From Oleispira sp. (GTDB lineage Bacteria; Pseudomonadota; Gammaproteobacteria; Pseudomonadales; Oceanobacteraceae): a DNA stretch of 64,000 nt. A program made the translations under genes and the position numbers. The notes beneath the pieces are model-generated. The model did not search any database. It was not told the origin of the DNA and was given only the letters and a program-made list of their open reading frames with translations. Below are positions 11,953 through 23,786 of this stretch, in pieces (position 1 is the stretch's first letter; every line of letters starts with the position of its first letter). The DNA lies in assembly GCA_016765295.1 (NCBI GenBank), contig JAESQF010000134.1, forward strand, positions 1 to 64,000, written 5' to 3'.

Positions 11953-12573
11953 GTGGCACGTTATATTGGTCCTAAATGTAAACTGTCTCGTCGCGAAGGC
12001 ACTGACTTATTCTTGAAGAGCGGCGTTCGCGCATTAGACTCCAAGTGTAAGCTAGAAACTAAGCCTGGCGTACACGGCGCAGGTCGTGGTCGTTTATCCG
12101 ACTACGGTCTACAATTGCGTGAAAAGCAGAAGGTTCGCCGTCTATACGGTGTTCTGGAAAAGCAATTCCGCGGATATTACAAAGAAGCTGCACGTCGTAA
12201 AGGCGCTACAGGTGAAAACCTGCTTAAGTTGCTTGAATCTCGTCTAGATAACGTTGTTTATCGTATGGGCTTTGGTTCAACTCGTGCAGAATCTCGTCAG
12301 TTGGTATCACATAAGTCGATCACGGTTAACGGCACTGTCGTTAACGTTGCTTCTTTCATGGTTAAAGGCGGTGACGTTGTTGCTGTTCGTGAGAAAGCAA
12401 AGAACCAAGATCGAATTAAAAGTGCACTTGTTCTTGCTGGTAATCGTGGAGATTCTTCATGGATCGATTCGAATGCTACTAAGATGGAAGGAACATTTAA
12501 ATCTGTTCCTGAGCGCGCTGATTTACCAGCAGAGATCAACGAAAACCTAATTGTGGAACTTTACTCTAAATAA
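11953..12573 (+). CDS. rpsD: 30S ribosomal protein S4
   Basis: [27 protein letters not shown] start. Confidence 0.99.
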   Translation: MARYIGPKCKLSRREGTDLFLKSGVRALDSKCKLETKPGVHGAGRGRLSDYGLQLREKQKVRRLYGVLEKQFRGYYKEAARRKGATGENLLKLLESRLDNVVYRMGFGSTRAESRQLVSHKSITVNGTVVNVASFMVKGGDVVAVREKAKNQDRIKSALVLAGNRGDSSWIDSNATKMEGTFKSVPERADLPAEINENLIVELYSK

Positions 12574-12596
12574 TTAGAGCATTGTAAGGGGCAGCT

Positions 12597-13598
12597 ATGC
12601 AGCGCGCAGTAAACGAATTTTTGACACCGCGTCATATTCAAGTTGAAGAAATGAGTAAAACTCATGCGAAAGTGACTCTTGAGCCACTGGAGCGTGGTTT
12701 CGGTCATACACTTGGCAACGCTTTGCGTCGAATATTGCTGTCCTCCATGCCAGGAGCGGCAATTGTAGAGGTAGAGATCGACGGTGTACTTCATGAGTAC
12801 AGCACGATCGAAGGCGTACAAGAAGACGTAATTGAAATCTTGTTAAACCTTAAAGGTGTTGCAGTCAAACTTCACGAACGTGATGAAGCGACTCTGACTC
12901 TAGTTAAATCTGGAGCAGGTGCAGTTACCGCTGCCGATATTCAACTGGATCACGGTGTTGAAATCGCTAACCCTGAGCATGTAATTGCTCATTTAGCGCC
13001 AGGCACTGAACTGAAGATGACGTTAAAAATCACTTCAGGTCGTGGTTATGAGACTGTAGAGTCTCGCAATCAAAACGACGAAGAAACGAAGGCGATTGGC
13101 AAATTGCAAATCGATGCGACTTATAGTCCAGTTCTGCGTATTTCATACAGTGTAGATGATGCACGTGTTGAACAGCGTACTGATCTAGACAAGTTGGTTA
13201 TCGAGTTGGAAACCAATGGTACTATCGATCCAGAAGAAGCGATTCGTCGTTCTGCTACAATTCTGCAGCAACAATTAGCAATATTTGTTGACCTGGAAAA
13301 TGAGGAAGTAGTTGAGCAGCAGAAAGAAGAAGAGGAAATTGATCCTATCCTTCTGCGCCCAGTTGACGATTTAGAGTTAACTGTTCGTTCTGCAAACTGC
13401 CTAAAGGCTGAGAATATTTACTACATTGGTGATTTGATACAGCGCACTGAAGTTGAGCTGTTGAAGACTCCTAATTTGGGTAAGAAATCTCTGACTGAAA
13501 TTAAAGACGTTCTTGCATCGCGTGGTCTCTCTCTAGGTATGCACCTAGAAAATTGGCCGCCAGCAAGTCTTCGAAACGACGAAAAAGTGCTGGCTTAG
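12597..13598 (+). CDS. rpoA: RNA polymerase alpha subunit
   Basis: [46 protein letters not shown]. Confidence 0.99.
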   Translation: MQRAVNEFLTPRHIQVEEMSKTHAKVTLEPLERGFGHTLGNALRRILLSSMPGAAIVEVEIDGVLHEYSTIEGVQEDVIEILLNLKGVAVKLHERDEATLTLVKSGAGAVTAADIQLDHGVEIANPEHVIAHLAPGTELKMTLKITSGRGYETVESRNQNDEETKAIGKLQIDATYSPVLRISYSVDDARVEQRTDLDKLVIELETNGTIDPEEAIRRSATILQQQLAIFVDLENEEVVEQQKEEEEIDPILLRPVDDLELTVRSANCLKAENIYYIGDLIQRTEVELLKTPNLGKKSLTEIKDVLASRGLSLGMHLENWPPASLRNDEKVLA

Positions 13599-13649
13599 TC
13601 CTTCGGGACTAAATCTAGCAGAGCGTTCAGTTAGTAAAGGAAATTAATC

Positions 13650-14057
13650 ATGCGTCATCGTAAAAGTGGTCGCCACTTTAATCGTACCAGTTCGCATCGC
13701 CAAGCTATGTTTAAAAACATGGCTGTGTCTTTGTTCGAGCATGAAATCATTAAAACTACTTTGCCAAAAGCAAAAGAGTTACGTGGTGTTGCTGAGCCGT
13801 TGATTACATTGGCTAAAGTTGACTCCGTTGCAAATCGCCGTTTGGTATTTGCACGTACTCGCAGTAAAGAAGCTGTTGGTAAGTTGTTTAATGAATTGGG
13901 TCCTCGTTATGAAGCCCGTCCAGGAGGCTACATTCGTATTATGAAATGTGGTTTCCGTTCAGGTGATAATGCACCTATGGCTTACGTTGAATTAGTAGAC
14001 CGTCCTGCTGTTGAAGCAGAAGACGTTGTTGAAGCAACAGAAGCTGGCGAAGAGTAA
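13650..14057 (+). CDS. rplQ: 50S ribosomal protein L17
   Basis: [45 protein letters not shown]. Confidence 0.99.
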   Translation: MRHRKSGRHFNRTSSHRQAMFKNMAVSLFEHEIIKTTLPKAKELRGVAEPLITLAKVDSVANRRLVFARTRSKEAVGKLFNELGPRYEARPGGYIRIMKCGFRSGDNAPMAYVELVDRPAVEAEDVVEATEAGEE

Positions 14058-14068
14058 AATCTTTGTCG

Positions 14069-14100
14069 AAAAAAGCCCAGCTTATGCTGGGCTTTTTTTT
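14069..14100 (+). terminator. Rho-independent terminator after rplQ
   Basis: aaaaaagcccagc-ttat-gctgggctttttttt. Confidence 0.95.
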
Positions 14101-14181
14101 GCCTAAAATTTGTCTATTGCTATTATCTATTACTAATTAATACTGATGTAAGCCCAGCGACTTAAGATAAAGGCCTTAGTA

Positions 14182-15069
14182 ATGTTGAAACGTGATAATG
14201 CTTATGTGATTAAGCAGCAGTTGGCGAGTTATCTCGGGGATTTGAAGTCTCAGCAACTATCGATTGCTAAAGATAATTTTAGATTCATCGAGGGTGGTCA
14301 AGCTGACAGTCCGTGCGTGGTATTTCTGCACGGTACTATGGGTAACAAAAGCCAGTGGCGAGGCTTAATGCAGTTGCTCAGTAATAAATATCGTGTGATA
14401 TCGATCGATATTCCTGGTTTGGCGCTTGGGTTTAAAACGAAAAATGATCAATATTCATTAACTGCATTAGCGAATTATCTGCAACGGTTTTTTAATCATC
14501 TTAATATCTCCTCAGCTTGCTTAGTCAGCCATTCAATGGGCGCTAATGTCGCATGCCGCTATGCTGCATTGTATCCTAAGCACGTTGACTCATTAGTGGT
14601 ATCTTCGCTGATGGGTTGGGAGCAACTGTTTGATCAATCCTATTGGCAAAAGTTTAGTGAATTTAAGCAATTGTTGATTGTTAACTCTTTAGACGAGTTT
14701 CAAAGCTTAGTTTCATCGCTATTTCATCAGCCACCTTATATGCCTCGGGTATTGCTAGATTTTAGAATGAGGGATATACAAAAACATCGAACGCAATTGT
14801 TCAAAGTGCTTGATGATATTCAGCAAGAGTTTCACTTGTTAGTGGATGATTTAAAATCTTTATCTTGTGCTGTGCTTGCAATAAACGGTGAAAATGATGT
14901 GTTTGTCGATCAAGCTATAATTAGGCGGGCGACTAATTTGTTACCGGCAATAGAAATGGTTAACTTTCCAAATTGTGGTCATGTGCCTTTTTTAGAGTAC
15001 CCAAAAAAGACACATGAAGTGATTCAAAAATTTATTTTATCAACGTCTAAAAAGTTAGACGTTGGTTAA
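14182..15069 (+). CDS. Alpha/beta hydrolase
   Basis: VFLHGTMGNKSQWRG, SHSMGA nucleophile elbow, C-terminal NCGHVPFLEYP. Confidence 0.85.
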   Translation: MLKRDNAYVIKQQLASYLGDLKSQQLSIAKDNFRFIEGGQADSPCVVFLHGTMGNKSQWRGLMQLLSNKYRVISIDIPGLALGFKTKNDQYSLTALANYLQRFFNHLNISSACLVSHSMGANVACRYAALYPKHVDSLVVSSLMGWEQLFDQSYWQKFSEFKQLLIVNSLDEFQSLVSSLFHQPPYMPRVLLDFRMRDIQKHRTQLFKVLDDIQQEFHLLVDDLKSLSCAVLAINGENDVFVDQAIIRRATNLLPAIEMVNFPNCGHVPFLEYPKKTHEVIQKFILSTSKKLDVG

Positions 15070-15073
15070 ACTT

Positions 15074-17908
15074 TTAATAGCCTCGTTCTAATAAAGGCTT
15101 AAGGAAAGTAGCAGTATGCGACTGAGTTTGCTCGGCAAGCTCTTCAGGAGTGCCTTCCGCAATAATATAGCCACCTTTTGATCCGCCTTCTGGCCCTAAA
15201 TCTATAATCCAGTCTGCGGTTTTAATAACATCTAGGTTATGTTCAATGACTACTACGGTATTGCCATGATCTCGAAGACGATGCAGAACCGTTAATAGCT
15301 GTTGGATATCAGCAAAGTGCAAGCCAGTAGTCGGTTCATCTAGAATGTATAAGGTATTACCAGTATCGCGTTTGGATAATTCTTTAGCCAGTTTGACTCG
15401 CTGAGCTTCACCGCCTGAAAGTGTCGTCGCCGCTTGGCCTAACGTTATGTAAGACAAGCCGACATCCATTAAGGTCTGTAGCTTACGTGATATCGCGGGT
15501 ATAGCGTCAAAGAACTCACGGGCATCCTCGACAGTAAGGGATAAGCACTCATGAATATTTTTGCCTTTATAGCGAATATCTAGAGTTTCACGGTTATAGC
15601 GTTGTCCCTTGCAGATATCACAGGGTACATACACATCCGCTAAGAAGTGCATCTCAACCTTGATTACGCCATCACCTTGGCAAGCTTCACAACGGCCGCC
15701 TTTAACGTTAAACGAGAAACGCCCAACCTTGTAACCGCGAGTACGTGATTCTTGAGTACCGGCAAATATTTCACGAATGGGTGTGAATATTCCGGTATAG
15801 GTTGCCGGGTTAGAGCGTGGTGTACGGCCAATTGGACCTTGGTCGATATCGACTACTTTATCCAGCTGATCCATGCCGGTGATTGTTTCATAAGGCGCGG
15901 CTTTTAATGTCGTCGCACCGTTTAAAGCGGTTGCAGCCAGTGGATAGAGTGTGCGATTAATCAGAGTTGATTTACCGGATCCGGAAACACCCGTCACACA
16001 AGTGAATAAACCCAATGGGATTTTTAATTCAACGTTATCTAAATTGTTACCGGTTGCGCCGGAAAGCGTTAATAAACGCTCACTATCATAAAGACTACGT
16101 TCCTTCGGGATCTCAATTCTTCTTGCCCCCGTTAAAAATTGTCCGGTAATTGAATTCTTATTCTTGAAGACTTCTTCGGGAGTACCTTGAGCCACAATTT
16201 CGCCCCCATGGACACCAGCACCAGGGCCAATATCGATCAGGTAGTCAGCGCTTCGAATAGCATCTTCATCATGCTCAACCACGATCACTGTATTACCAAT
16301 ATCGCGTAAGTGGACTAGGGTCTGCAGTAAGCGTTCGTTATCTCTTTGATGCAAGCCAATAGAAGGCTCATCCAAGATATACATAACGCCGACTAAACCC
16401 GCGCCAATTTGTGAGGCTAAACGAATACGTTGAGCTTCGCCACCCGATAAGGTATCAGAGCTACGATTCAAACTAAGGTATTCTAAACCGACATTAACCA
16501 GGAACTGTAAGCGGTCACGAATTTCTTTTAAAATCTTATCTGCAATTTTTTCTTTTTGTCCGACGAACTCAAGCTGAGTGAAATACTTTTGGGCTTCATC
16601 AATCGGCATGGCGGTACATTGGTGAATTGTTTTATCACCAATAAATACGTGGCGTGCTTCGGTTCTTAAGCGAGAGCCGTCACAGTCAGGGCAAGATTGT
16701 ATGCTTAAATACTTAGTCAGTTCCTCGCGTACCATTTGTGAGTCAGTATCGTGGAAGCGACGATCTAAGTTCGGTAATACACCTTCGAAAATATGCGTTT
16801 TTAAAACGGTATCACCGCGGCTATTAACGTAGTTGAAACTAATTTCATCTTCGCCGCTGCCTTGCAGGATAAGAGTTTGCTGATTTTTAGTGAGCTGGTT
16901 AAAGGCTTTGTCGATATCGAAGCCATAATGGTCGGCAACTGAATTGAGCATCTGGAAATAATAAATGCTGCGTCTATCCCAGCCACGAATCGCGCCTTCA
17001 GAAATAGACAAGGTAGAATCGGCAACCACTAGGTCCTGATCGAAATACTGCTTAACCCCTAAGCCATCGCAAGCAGTACACGCGCCAGCAGGGTTGTTAA
17101 AAGAAAAAAGTCGAGGCTCTAATTCCGATAAGCTATAACCACAATGTGGGCAAGAGAACTGTGACGAAAATAAAAGACCTTTGCTTTTTTCATTATCCAT
17201 CGGCATAACCAGTACTAGGCCGCCACTTAACTCAACGCAGGTTTCTAATGATTCGGCTAGGCGCTGAGCAATATCTTCACGGATTTTAAAGCGATCAACG
17301 ACAACTTCAATGGTATGTTTCTTTTTCTTATCGAGATCAGGAGTATCGTCGAGATCACAGACTAAGCCATCGATACGAACGCGAATAAAACCTTGGGCGC
17401 GTAAATTATCTAAAACGTGTAGGTGCTCACCCTTGCGGTCACGAATAACGGGGGCCAATATCATCTGCTTACTGCCTTCGGGCAGCGCGATAACCTGGTC
17501 AACCATCTGACTGATCGTTTGTGCTTCTAAAGCCACATCATGATCAGGGCATTTAGGTGTTCCTACGCGGGCGTATAATAATCTTAGATAGTCATAAATT
17601 TCAGTCACTGTGCCCACTGTCGATCGCGGGTTGTGAGATGTCGATTTTTGTTCGATAGAAATAGCGGGAGATAAGCCTTCGATATGATCGACATCGGGCT
17701 TTTCCATCATGGATAAAAACTGACGGGCATAAGTCGAAAGGGACTCAACGTAGCGACGCTGACCTTCGGCATAGAGGGTGTCAAAAGCTAGGGAGGATTT
17801 TCCTGAACCACTCAAGCCTGTAATAACAATAAGCTTGTCGCGAGGAATCTCAATATCAATGTTTTTAAGATTATGAGTGCGAGCACCCTGAACTATAATT
17901 TTATCCAT
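15074..17908 (-). CDS. uvrA: Excinuclease ABC subunit UvrA
   Basis: [28 protein letters not shown]; two ABC cassettes with LSGGEAQR and zinc cysteines. Confidence 0.99.
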   Translation of the reverse strand: MDKIIVQGARTHNLKNIDIEIPRDKLIVITGLSGSGKSSLAFDTLYAEGQRRYVESLSTYARQFLSMMEKPDVDHIEGLSPAISIEQKSTSHNPRSTVGTVTEIYDYLRLLYARVGTPKCPDHDVALEAQTISQMVDQVIALPEGSKQMILAPVIRDRKGEHLHVLDNLRAQGFIRVRIDGLVCDLDDTPDLDKKKKHTIEVVVDRFKIREDIAQRLAESLETCVELSGGLVLVMPMDNEKSKGLLFSSQFSCPHCGYSLSELEPRLFSFNNPAGACTACDGLGVKQYFDQDLVVADSTLSISEGAIRGWDRRSIYYFQMLNSVADHYGFDIDKAFNQLTKNQQTLILQGSGEDEISFNYVNSRGDTVLKTHIFEGVLPNLDRRFHDTDSQMVREELTKYLSIQSCPDCDGSRLRTEARHVFIGDKTIHQCTAMPIDEAQKYFTQLEFVGQKEKIADKILKEIRDRLQFLVNVGLEYLSLNRSSDTLSGGEAQRIRLASQIGAGLVGVMYILDEPSIGLHQRDNERLLQTLVHLRDIGNTVIVVEHDEDAIRSADYLIDIGPGAGVHGGEIVAQGTPEEVFKNKNSITGQFLTGARRIEIPKERSLYDSERLLTLSGATGNNLDNVELKIPLGLFTCVTGVSGSGKSTLINRTLYPLAATALNGATTLKAAPYETITGMDQLDKVVDIDQGPIGRTPRSNPATYTGIFTPIREIFAGTQESRTRGYKVGRFSFNVKGGRCEACQGDGVIKVEMHFLADVYVPCDICKGQRYNRETLDIRYKGKNIHECLSLTVEDAREFFDAIPAISRKLQTLMDVGLSYITLGQAATTLSGGEAQRVKLAKELSKRDTGNTLYILDEPTTGLHFADIQQLLTVLHRLRDHGNTVVVIEHNLDVIKTADWIIDLGPEGGSKGGYIIAEGTPEELAEQTQSHTATFLKPLLERGY

Positions 17909-17975
17909 TTAACAATTCTGACTTTAATCAATTGTAAAGGCAGAATTGTAAAGCAACTGAGCGGGGGGTAAAGGA

Positions 17976-18650
17976 TTAAACCATAGTTTCCGGAACTAGA
18001 TCTTCCAGATTATCTTTTGCCCAGTTAACCGCTTGAATTCGGTTGGAAACATCAATCTTTTTAAACAGGTTGTAGATGTGGGTTTTAACCGTATGCATGC
18101 TGACATTAAGGTGCTCCGCAATCTCAGTATTGGTTGCCCCTGTTGCCGTTAGGTTAAGAATTTGCTTCTCACGACGAGTAAGTAAGTTGGCATTGTGTGT
18201 CACTTTGCGAGGCTTACTACGAGTACGTTCAAGGTATTGCGCCATTAAACGACGAGATAACCAGAACTCACCTTCGAAGATACCAGTGATACCTTTAACG
18301 AGTTGCTGCTGTGAGCTTTCTTTGTAAAAGATGCCGTTAACCATAGGCCAAGCCATAAGGCGTTCAACTGGGCTGGTTGCATGGGTATTGAAGAAGGCAA
18401 CTTGGATATCATTACCCTGGTCAAAGATCTGTTCTAATAATTCTTGTAGGCGTTCCGGACGAGCACACTCTGCATCAATAAGAGCCAGAGTCTGGCCAGT
18501 GAAGGCATTCCAATCAGTGCGCCATTCAGGAGTATTAATTAGCTGACAATCGATATTGGTACGCTGGTGTATAAAGCCGATCAGAATAGAATTTTGAAGA
18601 TTTTGCTGACCAAAAAGAATAATGCGGCGAGAGTTTGTAGCGTGTTCCAT
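17976..18650 (-). CDS. LuxR/CsgD-type helix-turn-helix transcriptional regulator
   Basis: C-terminal LTRREKQILNLTATGATNTEIAEHLNVSMHTVKTHIYNLFKKIDVSNRIQAVNWA. Confidence 0.88.
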   Translation of the reverse strand: MEHATNSRRIILFGQQNLQNSILIGFIHQRTNIDCQLINTPEWRTDWNAFTGQTLALIDAECARPERLQELLEQIFDQGNDIQVAFFNTHATSPVERLMAWPMVNGIFYKESSQQQLVKGITGIFEGEFWLSRRLMAQYLERTRSKPRKVTHNANLLTRREKQILNLTATGATNTEIAEHLNVSMHTVKTHIYNLFKKIDVSNRIQAVNWAKDNLEDLVPETMV

Positions 18651-18912
18651 TATTACGATCCCTGTAATTTGTGTGAGCGTCCCAGCTCGAATTACATAAG
18701 TTTACGCCATTTGCCTTAAAATGCCAGATTAAACAGGCCTCAATTGCGACATTTTGATCGCGAATGTGACCCATTTCCTCGGTCTAATGTAATTAACAGT
18801 ACTTTTGTAGTAGTTGCTCTATTTATTGATAATTTAGATAGAAAGAAAATTAGTTCAGGGGCTATAAATTAATCTGCTAGAATGAGCCTCCAATTTTTTG
18901 TAACCATCTTAA

Positions 18913-20289
18913 ATGTCTTCAGTATCCACTATCTCAGGCACAGAAAAACGTGCCATCGCCTCATTAGCCTCTTTGTATGCATTGCGTATGCTGGGCTTAT
19001 TTATGGTCTTGCCAGTGATGGCAATTGCCGGCGCTGACTTTGAAGGTGCGACTCCAGAGTTATTAGGTCTAGCGATCGGTGCTTATGGGTTAAGCCAAGC
19101 ATTGCTACAAATACCGGCTGGCGCGTTATCCGATTATTTTGGTCGCAAACCCATCATCGTTATCGGCTTACTTATTTTTGCATTGGGCAGTTTTGTTGCG
19201 GCCAATGCCGATACTATCTATGGCATTATTTTCGGTCGATTTTTACAGGGTTGTGGTGCTATCGCTAGTGCCGTAATGGCCTTGGTATCGGACTTGACCC
19301 GAGAAGAGCACCGCATGAAGGCAATGGCTTCGATTGGTGCCTCCATTGGTCTTTCGTTTTCAGTTGCTTTAGTGCTGGGGCCGGTACTAGTTAACTTAGG
19401 TGGCTTGCAGTTAATCTTTATTGTTACCGGTGTTTTGTCATTAGGAGGTATCGTTTTAATGCTGTACCTAGTGCCAACTCCCGCCCGTAAAAGACACAGG
19501 GATGGCAGTGCCATTGTAAGCGAAGTCTTTAAGCAGCTGGGTAATGGCCAGTTGTGGCCTCTCAATATTGGGATTTTCATTCTGCATGCGTTAATGGTTG
19601 CGATGTTTGTTTCTATTCCGCCGCAACTCGTGCAAGCAGGATTGACCCTTGATCAGCACGCTTGGCTGTACTTACCGGTATTATTAATCGCGTTTGTCTT
19701 AATGGTTCCGTTTGTCATCATCGCTGAGAAGAAAAAGCAGATGAAAGGCATTGTGATTACGGCATTAGGGATTATGATACTCGCCCTTATTTTGATGTCT
19801 CAAGCCATGGAAATTTGGGCTTGGGCAATCGCCCTCGGTGTGTTCTTTTGGGCTTTCAATATCATGGAAGCGACTCTGCCATCTTGGTTAAGCAAGGTAG
19901 CTCCTGCGGGAGCAAAAGGCAGTGCGATGGGAATCTATTCCACGTTACAGTTTTTAGGTGCTTTTGCCGGTGGATTAACCGGTGGCTGGTTAAATAACCA
20001 CTTCGGTATTGAAGGACTATTCCTTATACTGGCGGCTGCTGTATTTGCATGGGCATTATTGGTTATCTTTACACCAAAACCCGCACATCTTAATAGTGTG
20101 CGCGTAGACATTCAAAATCAGGATAACAGTGAAGATCAGAGTGCGCTCTATCTTGACGCCCTGATTAATCTTAGAGGGGTTGCCGATGCTATTTTAATAG
20201 CAGAAGAGCAAGCCATATATTTAAAAGTAGATGCCAGCGTTTTTGATTATCAACAAGCGATGGCAACCGTCAACTCATTGGGAGAATGA
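18913..20289 (+). CDS. yajR: MFS transporter, YajR-like
   Basis: 12-TM MFS with soluble C-terminal extension resembling the YajR C-terminal domain; lies between uvrA and ssb. Confidence 0.75.
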   Translation: MSSVSTISGTEKRAIASLASLYALRMLGLFMVLPVMAIAGADFEGATPELLGLAIGAYGLSQALLQIPAGALSDYFGRKPIIVIGLLIFALGSFVAANADTIYGIIFGRFLQGCGAIASAVMALVSDLTREEHRMKAMASIGASIGLSFSVALVLGPVLVNLGGLQLIFIVTGVLSLGGIVLMLYLVPTPARKRHRDGSAIVSEVFKQLGNGQLWPLNIGIFILHALMVAMFVSIPPQLVQAGLTLDQHAWLYLPVLLIAFVLMVPFVIIAEKKKQMKGIVITALGIMILALILMSQAMEIWAWAIALGVFFWAFNIMEATLPSWLSKVAPAGAKGSAMGIYSTLQFLGAFAGGLTGGWLNNHFGIEGLFLILAAAVFAWALLVIFTPKPAHLNSVRVDIQNQDNSEDQSALYLDALINLRGVADAILIAEEQAIYLKVDASVFDYQQAMATVNSLGE

Positions 20290-20290
20290 A

Positions 20291-20977
20291 ATGGGCCGCA
20301 GTGTAAATAAAGTACAAATCATCGGCACGCTAGGGCGTGATCCGGAAATGAAATATCTACCAAGTGGTAGTGCGGTTGTGACGGTTAGCGTAGCGACAGA
20401 TGAAAGCTACAACGATAAGAACTCAGGCCAGAAAGTTGAAAAGACTGAATGGCACCGTCTGACGGCTTTCGGTAAGTTGGCAGAAATTATCGGTCAATAT
20501 TTGAAGAAAGGCTCTAAGGCTTACTTCGAAGGTAAACTGCGTACTAACGAATATGAAAAAGACGGTATCAAGCGTTACTCAACAGAAATCGTTGTTAACG
20601 ACATGATGATGCTTGATGGTCGTCCGGATGCGGGTGTAAGCCAAGGCTTTGCTAATACCGCACCTATGGCGCAAGCACCTTCTGCGGCAATGGGTCAGCA
20701 GCCTGCACAACAGCAAGGTGGATTTGCTCCACAAGGTCAGCAGCCTGCACAGCAGCAAGGTGGTTTTGCTCCTCAAGGACAGCCAGCTCAGCGTCCAGCT
20801 CGACAGCCGACTCCATCGCAACAAGGTGGCTTCGTTCCTCAGCAACCAGCTCAGCAGCCTCAACAGGGTGGTTATTCTCAGCCTGGTCAGGCACAAGGTC
20901 AGCCAGCTCAGCAGCCACAAGCGGCTCCTCAGCCAGCAAATAACTTTGATAGCTTTGATGACGACATCCCGTTCTAA
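20291..20977 (+). CDS. ssb: Single-stranded DNA-binding protein
   Basis: [40 protein letters not shown]; acidic tail DSFDDDIPF; start at ATG 20291. Confidence 0.98.
   Translation: MGRSVNKVQIIGTLGRDPEMKYLPSGSAVVTVSVATDESYNDKNSGQKVEKTEWHRLTAFGKLAEIIGQYLKKGSKAYFEGKLRTNEYEKDGIKRYSTEIVVNDMMMLDGRPDAGVSQGFANTAPMAQAPSAAMGQQPAQQQGGFAPQGQQPAQQQGGFAPQGQPAQRPARQPTPSQQGGFVPQQPAQQPQQGGYSQPGQAQGQPAQQPQAAPQPANNFDSFDDDIPF
20693..20776 (+). repeat. Two tandem ~42-bp repeats in the SSB linker
   Basis: ggtcagcagcctgcacaacagcaaggtggatttgctccacaa repeated with few synonymous changes. Confidence 0.9.
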
Positions 20978-21018
20978 GGGAATATTTAACTAACTACTAG
21001 ATAGTCATGTTAATACTG

Positions 21019-21055
21019 AACCCCATATATTTCTGTTAATATATGGGGTTTTTTG
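21019..21055 (+). terminator. Rho-independent terminator after ssb
   Basis: aaccccatatat..atatatggggttttttgg. Confidence 0.9.
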
Positions 21056-21105
21056 GTTTAAGCCCCTTTAATTATAAATAGCCGACATTATTCAGAGCAA
21101 GCCCA

Positions 21106-21705
21106 ATGAGTGAAAGCGAAGATAAGCACCAACAACGCATGGCGAAAAAGAAAGCTATCGTCGATCAAAAAATTGCCCAGGCCCAAGAAGAGCGTGGGGT
21201 ATTAATACTCTTAAAGGGTAATGGCAAGGGCAAAAGTAGCTCGGCTCTCGGTACAATGGCTCGTTCTCTGGGTTATGGAAAAAAATGTGCGGTGATTCAG
21301 TTCATTAAAGGCCGTAATGAAACTGGCGAGATGAAATTCTTTAAAGAGCACCCTCTGGTTGACTGGCATGTGATGGGCCATGGCTTTACTTGGGAAACCC
21401 AAGATAAAACACAAGATATAGCCGCCGCGCAGCAAGCTTGGGCTTTGGCAGAAAAGCTATTGCAAGACGAAAGCTATGACTTCTTATTATTCGATGAAAT
21501 GAGCTACATGTTCAAATACGAATATCTTGATGTCGAACCTGTGGTAAAAGCCTTACAGGCGCGTCCAAAAATGCAAAACGTAATGATTACTGGCCGAACG
21601 ATGGCGCGACAATTACAAGACGTAGCGGATACAATTTCCAGCATACAAGATGATAAGCATGCCTTCCGCCAAGGTGTGAAAGCGCAAGAAGGCATTGAAT
21701 TTTAA
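21106..21705 (+). CDS. cobO: Cob(I)yrinic acid a,c-diamide adenosyltransferase
   Basis: GVLILLKGNGKGKSSSALGTMARSLGYGKKCAVIQFIKG. Confidence 0.96.
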   Translation: MSESEDKHQQRMAKKKAIVDQKIAQAQEERGVLILLKGNGKGKSSSALGTMARSLGYGKKCAVIQFIKGRNETGEMKFFKEHPLVDWHVMGHGFTWETQDKTQDIAAAQQAWALAEKLLQDESYDFLLFDEMSYMFKYEYLDVEPVVKALQARPKMQNVMITGRTMARQLQDVADTISSIQDDKHAFRQGVKAQEGIEF

Positions 21706-23054
21706 TGAGCAGCTTAAAAGATCAGCAATCCGTTTTTTGTCCGGCATTATTTTTAACTGCACCGGCATCTGGCCAAGGAAAAACCACAGTCACTGCCGCG
21801 TTAGCACGAATGCTTAAGCGCCAAGGTAAAACTGTGCGGGTATTTAAAACCGGCCCTGATTTTTTAGATCCTCAAATTCTAGCCCAAGCATCGGGCGAAC
21901 ACGTTGAGCAATTAGATTTGTGGATGGCGGGTGAAAACTACTGCCGTTATCAATTCTATCAAGCTGCCAAAGAAGCCGATTTAATTATTATTGAAGGCGC
22001 TATGGGCATGTTCGATGGCGAGCCTTCTAGTGCAGACTTAGCGGCCACCTTTAACATTCCAATGGCGATTGTCATGGATGTAAAAGGCATGGCGCAAACG
22101 GCGGCAGCGATCGCAACCGGATTAGCAAATTATCGTGACGATATTCAGGTTGCAGGTTTAATTGCCAACAGTTGTAGTACTGAACGTCATCGTCAATTGA
22201 TTGAAGATGCACTGCCTGAAAATTTACCCCTATTAGCCACACTTGCTCGATCTGAAAAAGTCGCCTTACCCGAACGTCACTTGGGCTTAGTACAAGCTAG
22301 CGAAGTGCGTGACGAATTAGAGTTGCGTTTTGAAGCGGGTGCCGATTGGCTAGTGGAAGCTGGATTAGAAAATATTTTAGAGCGTTTTGCTCTAGTAGAA
22401 TTTAAATATGCTGAATTACCGATAGCTGAACCATTATTAAAAAACAAAGTGGTAGCAGTAGCAAAAGACGAAGCTTTTAGTTTTATTTACCAAGCCAATT
22501 TATTAGTTTTGCAAGAATTGGGGGCTGAGGTTAAATTTTTCTCTCCCATTCACGATGAAGAAATCCCCATGGCAGATGCTCTTTGGTTGCCTGGTGGATA
22601 TCCAGAATTACACGGACAAAAATTAGCAGCAAATATCAGTATGCTTAGCAGCATGAAAAAATTTGCCGAAGAAAATAAACCGATCCTAGCTGAGTGTGGT
22701 GGCTTTCTATATTGTTTAGAAGATCTAACCGACTTAAATGATGAGACTCATGTGATGGCCAATATCCTTGCAGGGCAAGGTGCGATGAAGGGTAAGCGAG
22801 GTTGCCAAGGAATGCAGACCGCAATTTTCCCTGAAGGTGAAGTGCGTGCCCATGCGCATCACAGGTCACGCAGTTTTAATATGCCGGAAGCACTCTCCCA
22901 TGGCCGTCGCCAGCGGCACCCAGCTCCGGGTGAAGCTATGTACCGCCATAACAATTTAAATGCCAGTTATCTGCATTTATTTTTCCCCTCAAATCCAAGA
23001 GCCATCAGTTGTTTGTTCGATCCAGAACTAACAAAAGAGTTAACTGATGCGTAA
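21705..23054 (+). CDS. cobB: Cobyrinic acid a,c-diamide synthase
   Basis: APASGQGKTTVTAALARMLKRQGKTVRVFKTGPDFLDP; glutaminase domain LAECGGFLYC. Confidence 0.95.
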   Translation: MSSLKDQQSVFCPALFLTAPASGQGKTTVTAALARMLKRQGKTVRVFKTGPDFLDPQILAQASGEHVEQLDLWMAGENYCRYQFYQAAKEADLIIIEGAMGMFDGEPSSADLAATFNIPMAIVMDVKGMAQTAAAIATGLANYRDDIQVAGLIANSCSTERHRQLIEDALPENLPLLATLARSEKVALPERHLGLVQASEVRDELELRFEAGADWLVEAGLENILERFALVEFKYAELPIAEPLLKNKVVAVAKDEAFSFIYQANLLVLQELGAEVKFFSPIHDEEIPMADALWLPGGYPELHGQKLAANISMLSSMKKFAEENKPILAECGGFLYCLEDLTDLNDETHVMANILAGQGAMKGKRGCQGMQTAIFPEGEVRAHAHHRSRSFNMPEALSHGRRQRHPAPGEAMYRHNNLNASYLHLFFPSNPRAISCLFDPELTKELTDA

Positions 23055-23069
23055 CTTTATAATTTATAG

Positions 23070-23783
23070 GTGATATCAAATATGACTATCGAAATGTTTT
23101 CACTATTGCTAATGGGTCTAGGCTTGGGGCTACTGCATGCCTTAGATGCCGATCATATAATGGCAGTATCGGCATTAAGCAATCGTAAGCCGAGTTTAAG
23201 GCGTACCTTGAAGTTCAGTGCAAACTGGGCGATTGGCCACGGCAGCGTATTAATTCTATTGGGTTTATTATTTTTTGGTTTAGGCATTGCCTTACCAGAA
23301 TCCATTCAGAAATTGGCTGAGTCCAGTGTGGGTGTTTTATTAATAGGTTTAGGTCTAGCCTGTTTTTGGCAGTTCCATAAAGAAAAAGTCGTATTAAACA
23401 AGCATACTCACGAACACCGTGATGGTTCTATTGAACATACGCATTTACATGTTCACGACCACGACAAAAAACTTGAAAATTCACAGCAAGTTAAAGAAGC
23501 TCATACTCCGGTTATGGTCGGTGTATTACATGGGCTAGCAGGTAGTGCTCCCGCACTGGCTTTAATCCCCGCGATGATGCAAACCAGCTTATTGGAAGCC
23601 ATGGGCTACTTAGTATTATTCAGTGCCGGTGTTTTATTCTCGATGGTTACCTTTGGTTTGAGTTTTGGTTTAGTGCAGAAAAAATTACAGCAAAAATCAG
23701 TTAAGGTATTTAACTGGAGCCGAAAAGTCATTGCTTCAGCGGCGGTTGGTATCGGTTTTTACTGGTTATCACAGGCTATTTAA
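23070..23783 (+). CDS. NiCoT/UreH-like cobalt/nickel transporter with His-rich loop
   Basis: HALDADHI (HX4DH) signature; loop HTHEHRDGSIEHTHLHVHDHDKK; inside cob cluster. Confidence 0.85.
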   Translation: MISNMTIEMFSLLLMGLGLGLLHALDADHIMAVSALSNRKPSLRRTLKFSANWAIGHGSVLILLGLLFFGLGIALPESIQKLAESSVGVLLIGLGLACFWQFHKEKVVLNKHTHEHRDGSIEHTHLHVHDHDKKLENSQQVKEAHTPVMVGVLHGLAGSAPALALIPAMMQTSLLEAMGYLVLFSAGVLFSMVTFGLSFGLVQKKLQQKSVKVFNWSRKVIASAAVGIGFYWLSQAI

Positions 23784-23786
23784 TTC

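Noticed and set aside
17909-17975. LexA (SOS) box upstream of uvrA
   Set aside because: No convincing CTG-N10-CAG palindrome in the short upstream region.
20579-20993. Alternative-frame Leu/Ser- or Ala/Glu-rich ORFs within ssb
   Set aside because: By-product of the Gln/Gly/Pro-rich repeat sequence; no independent support.
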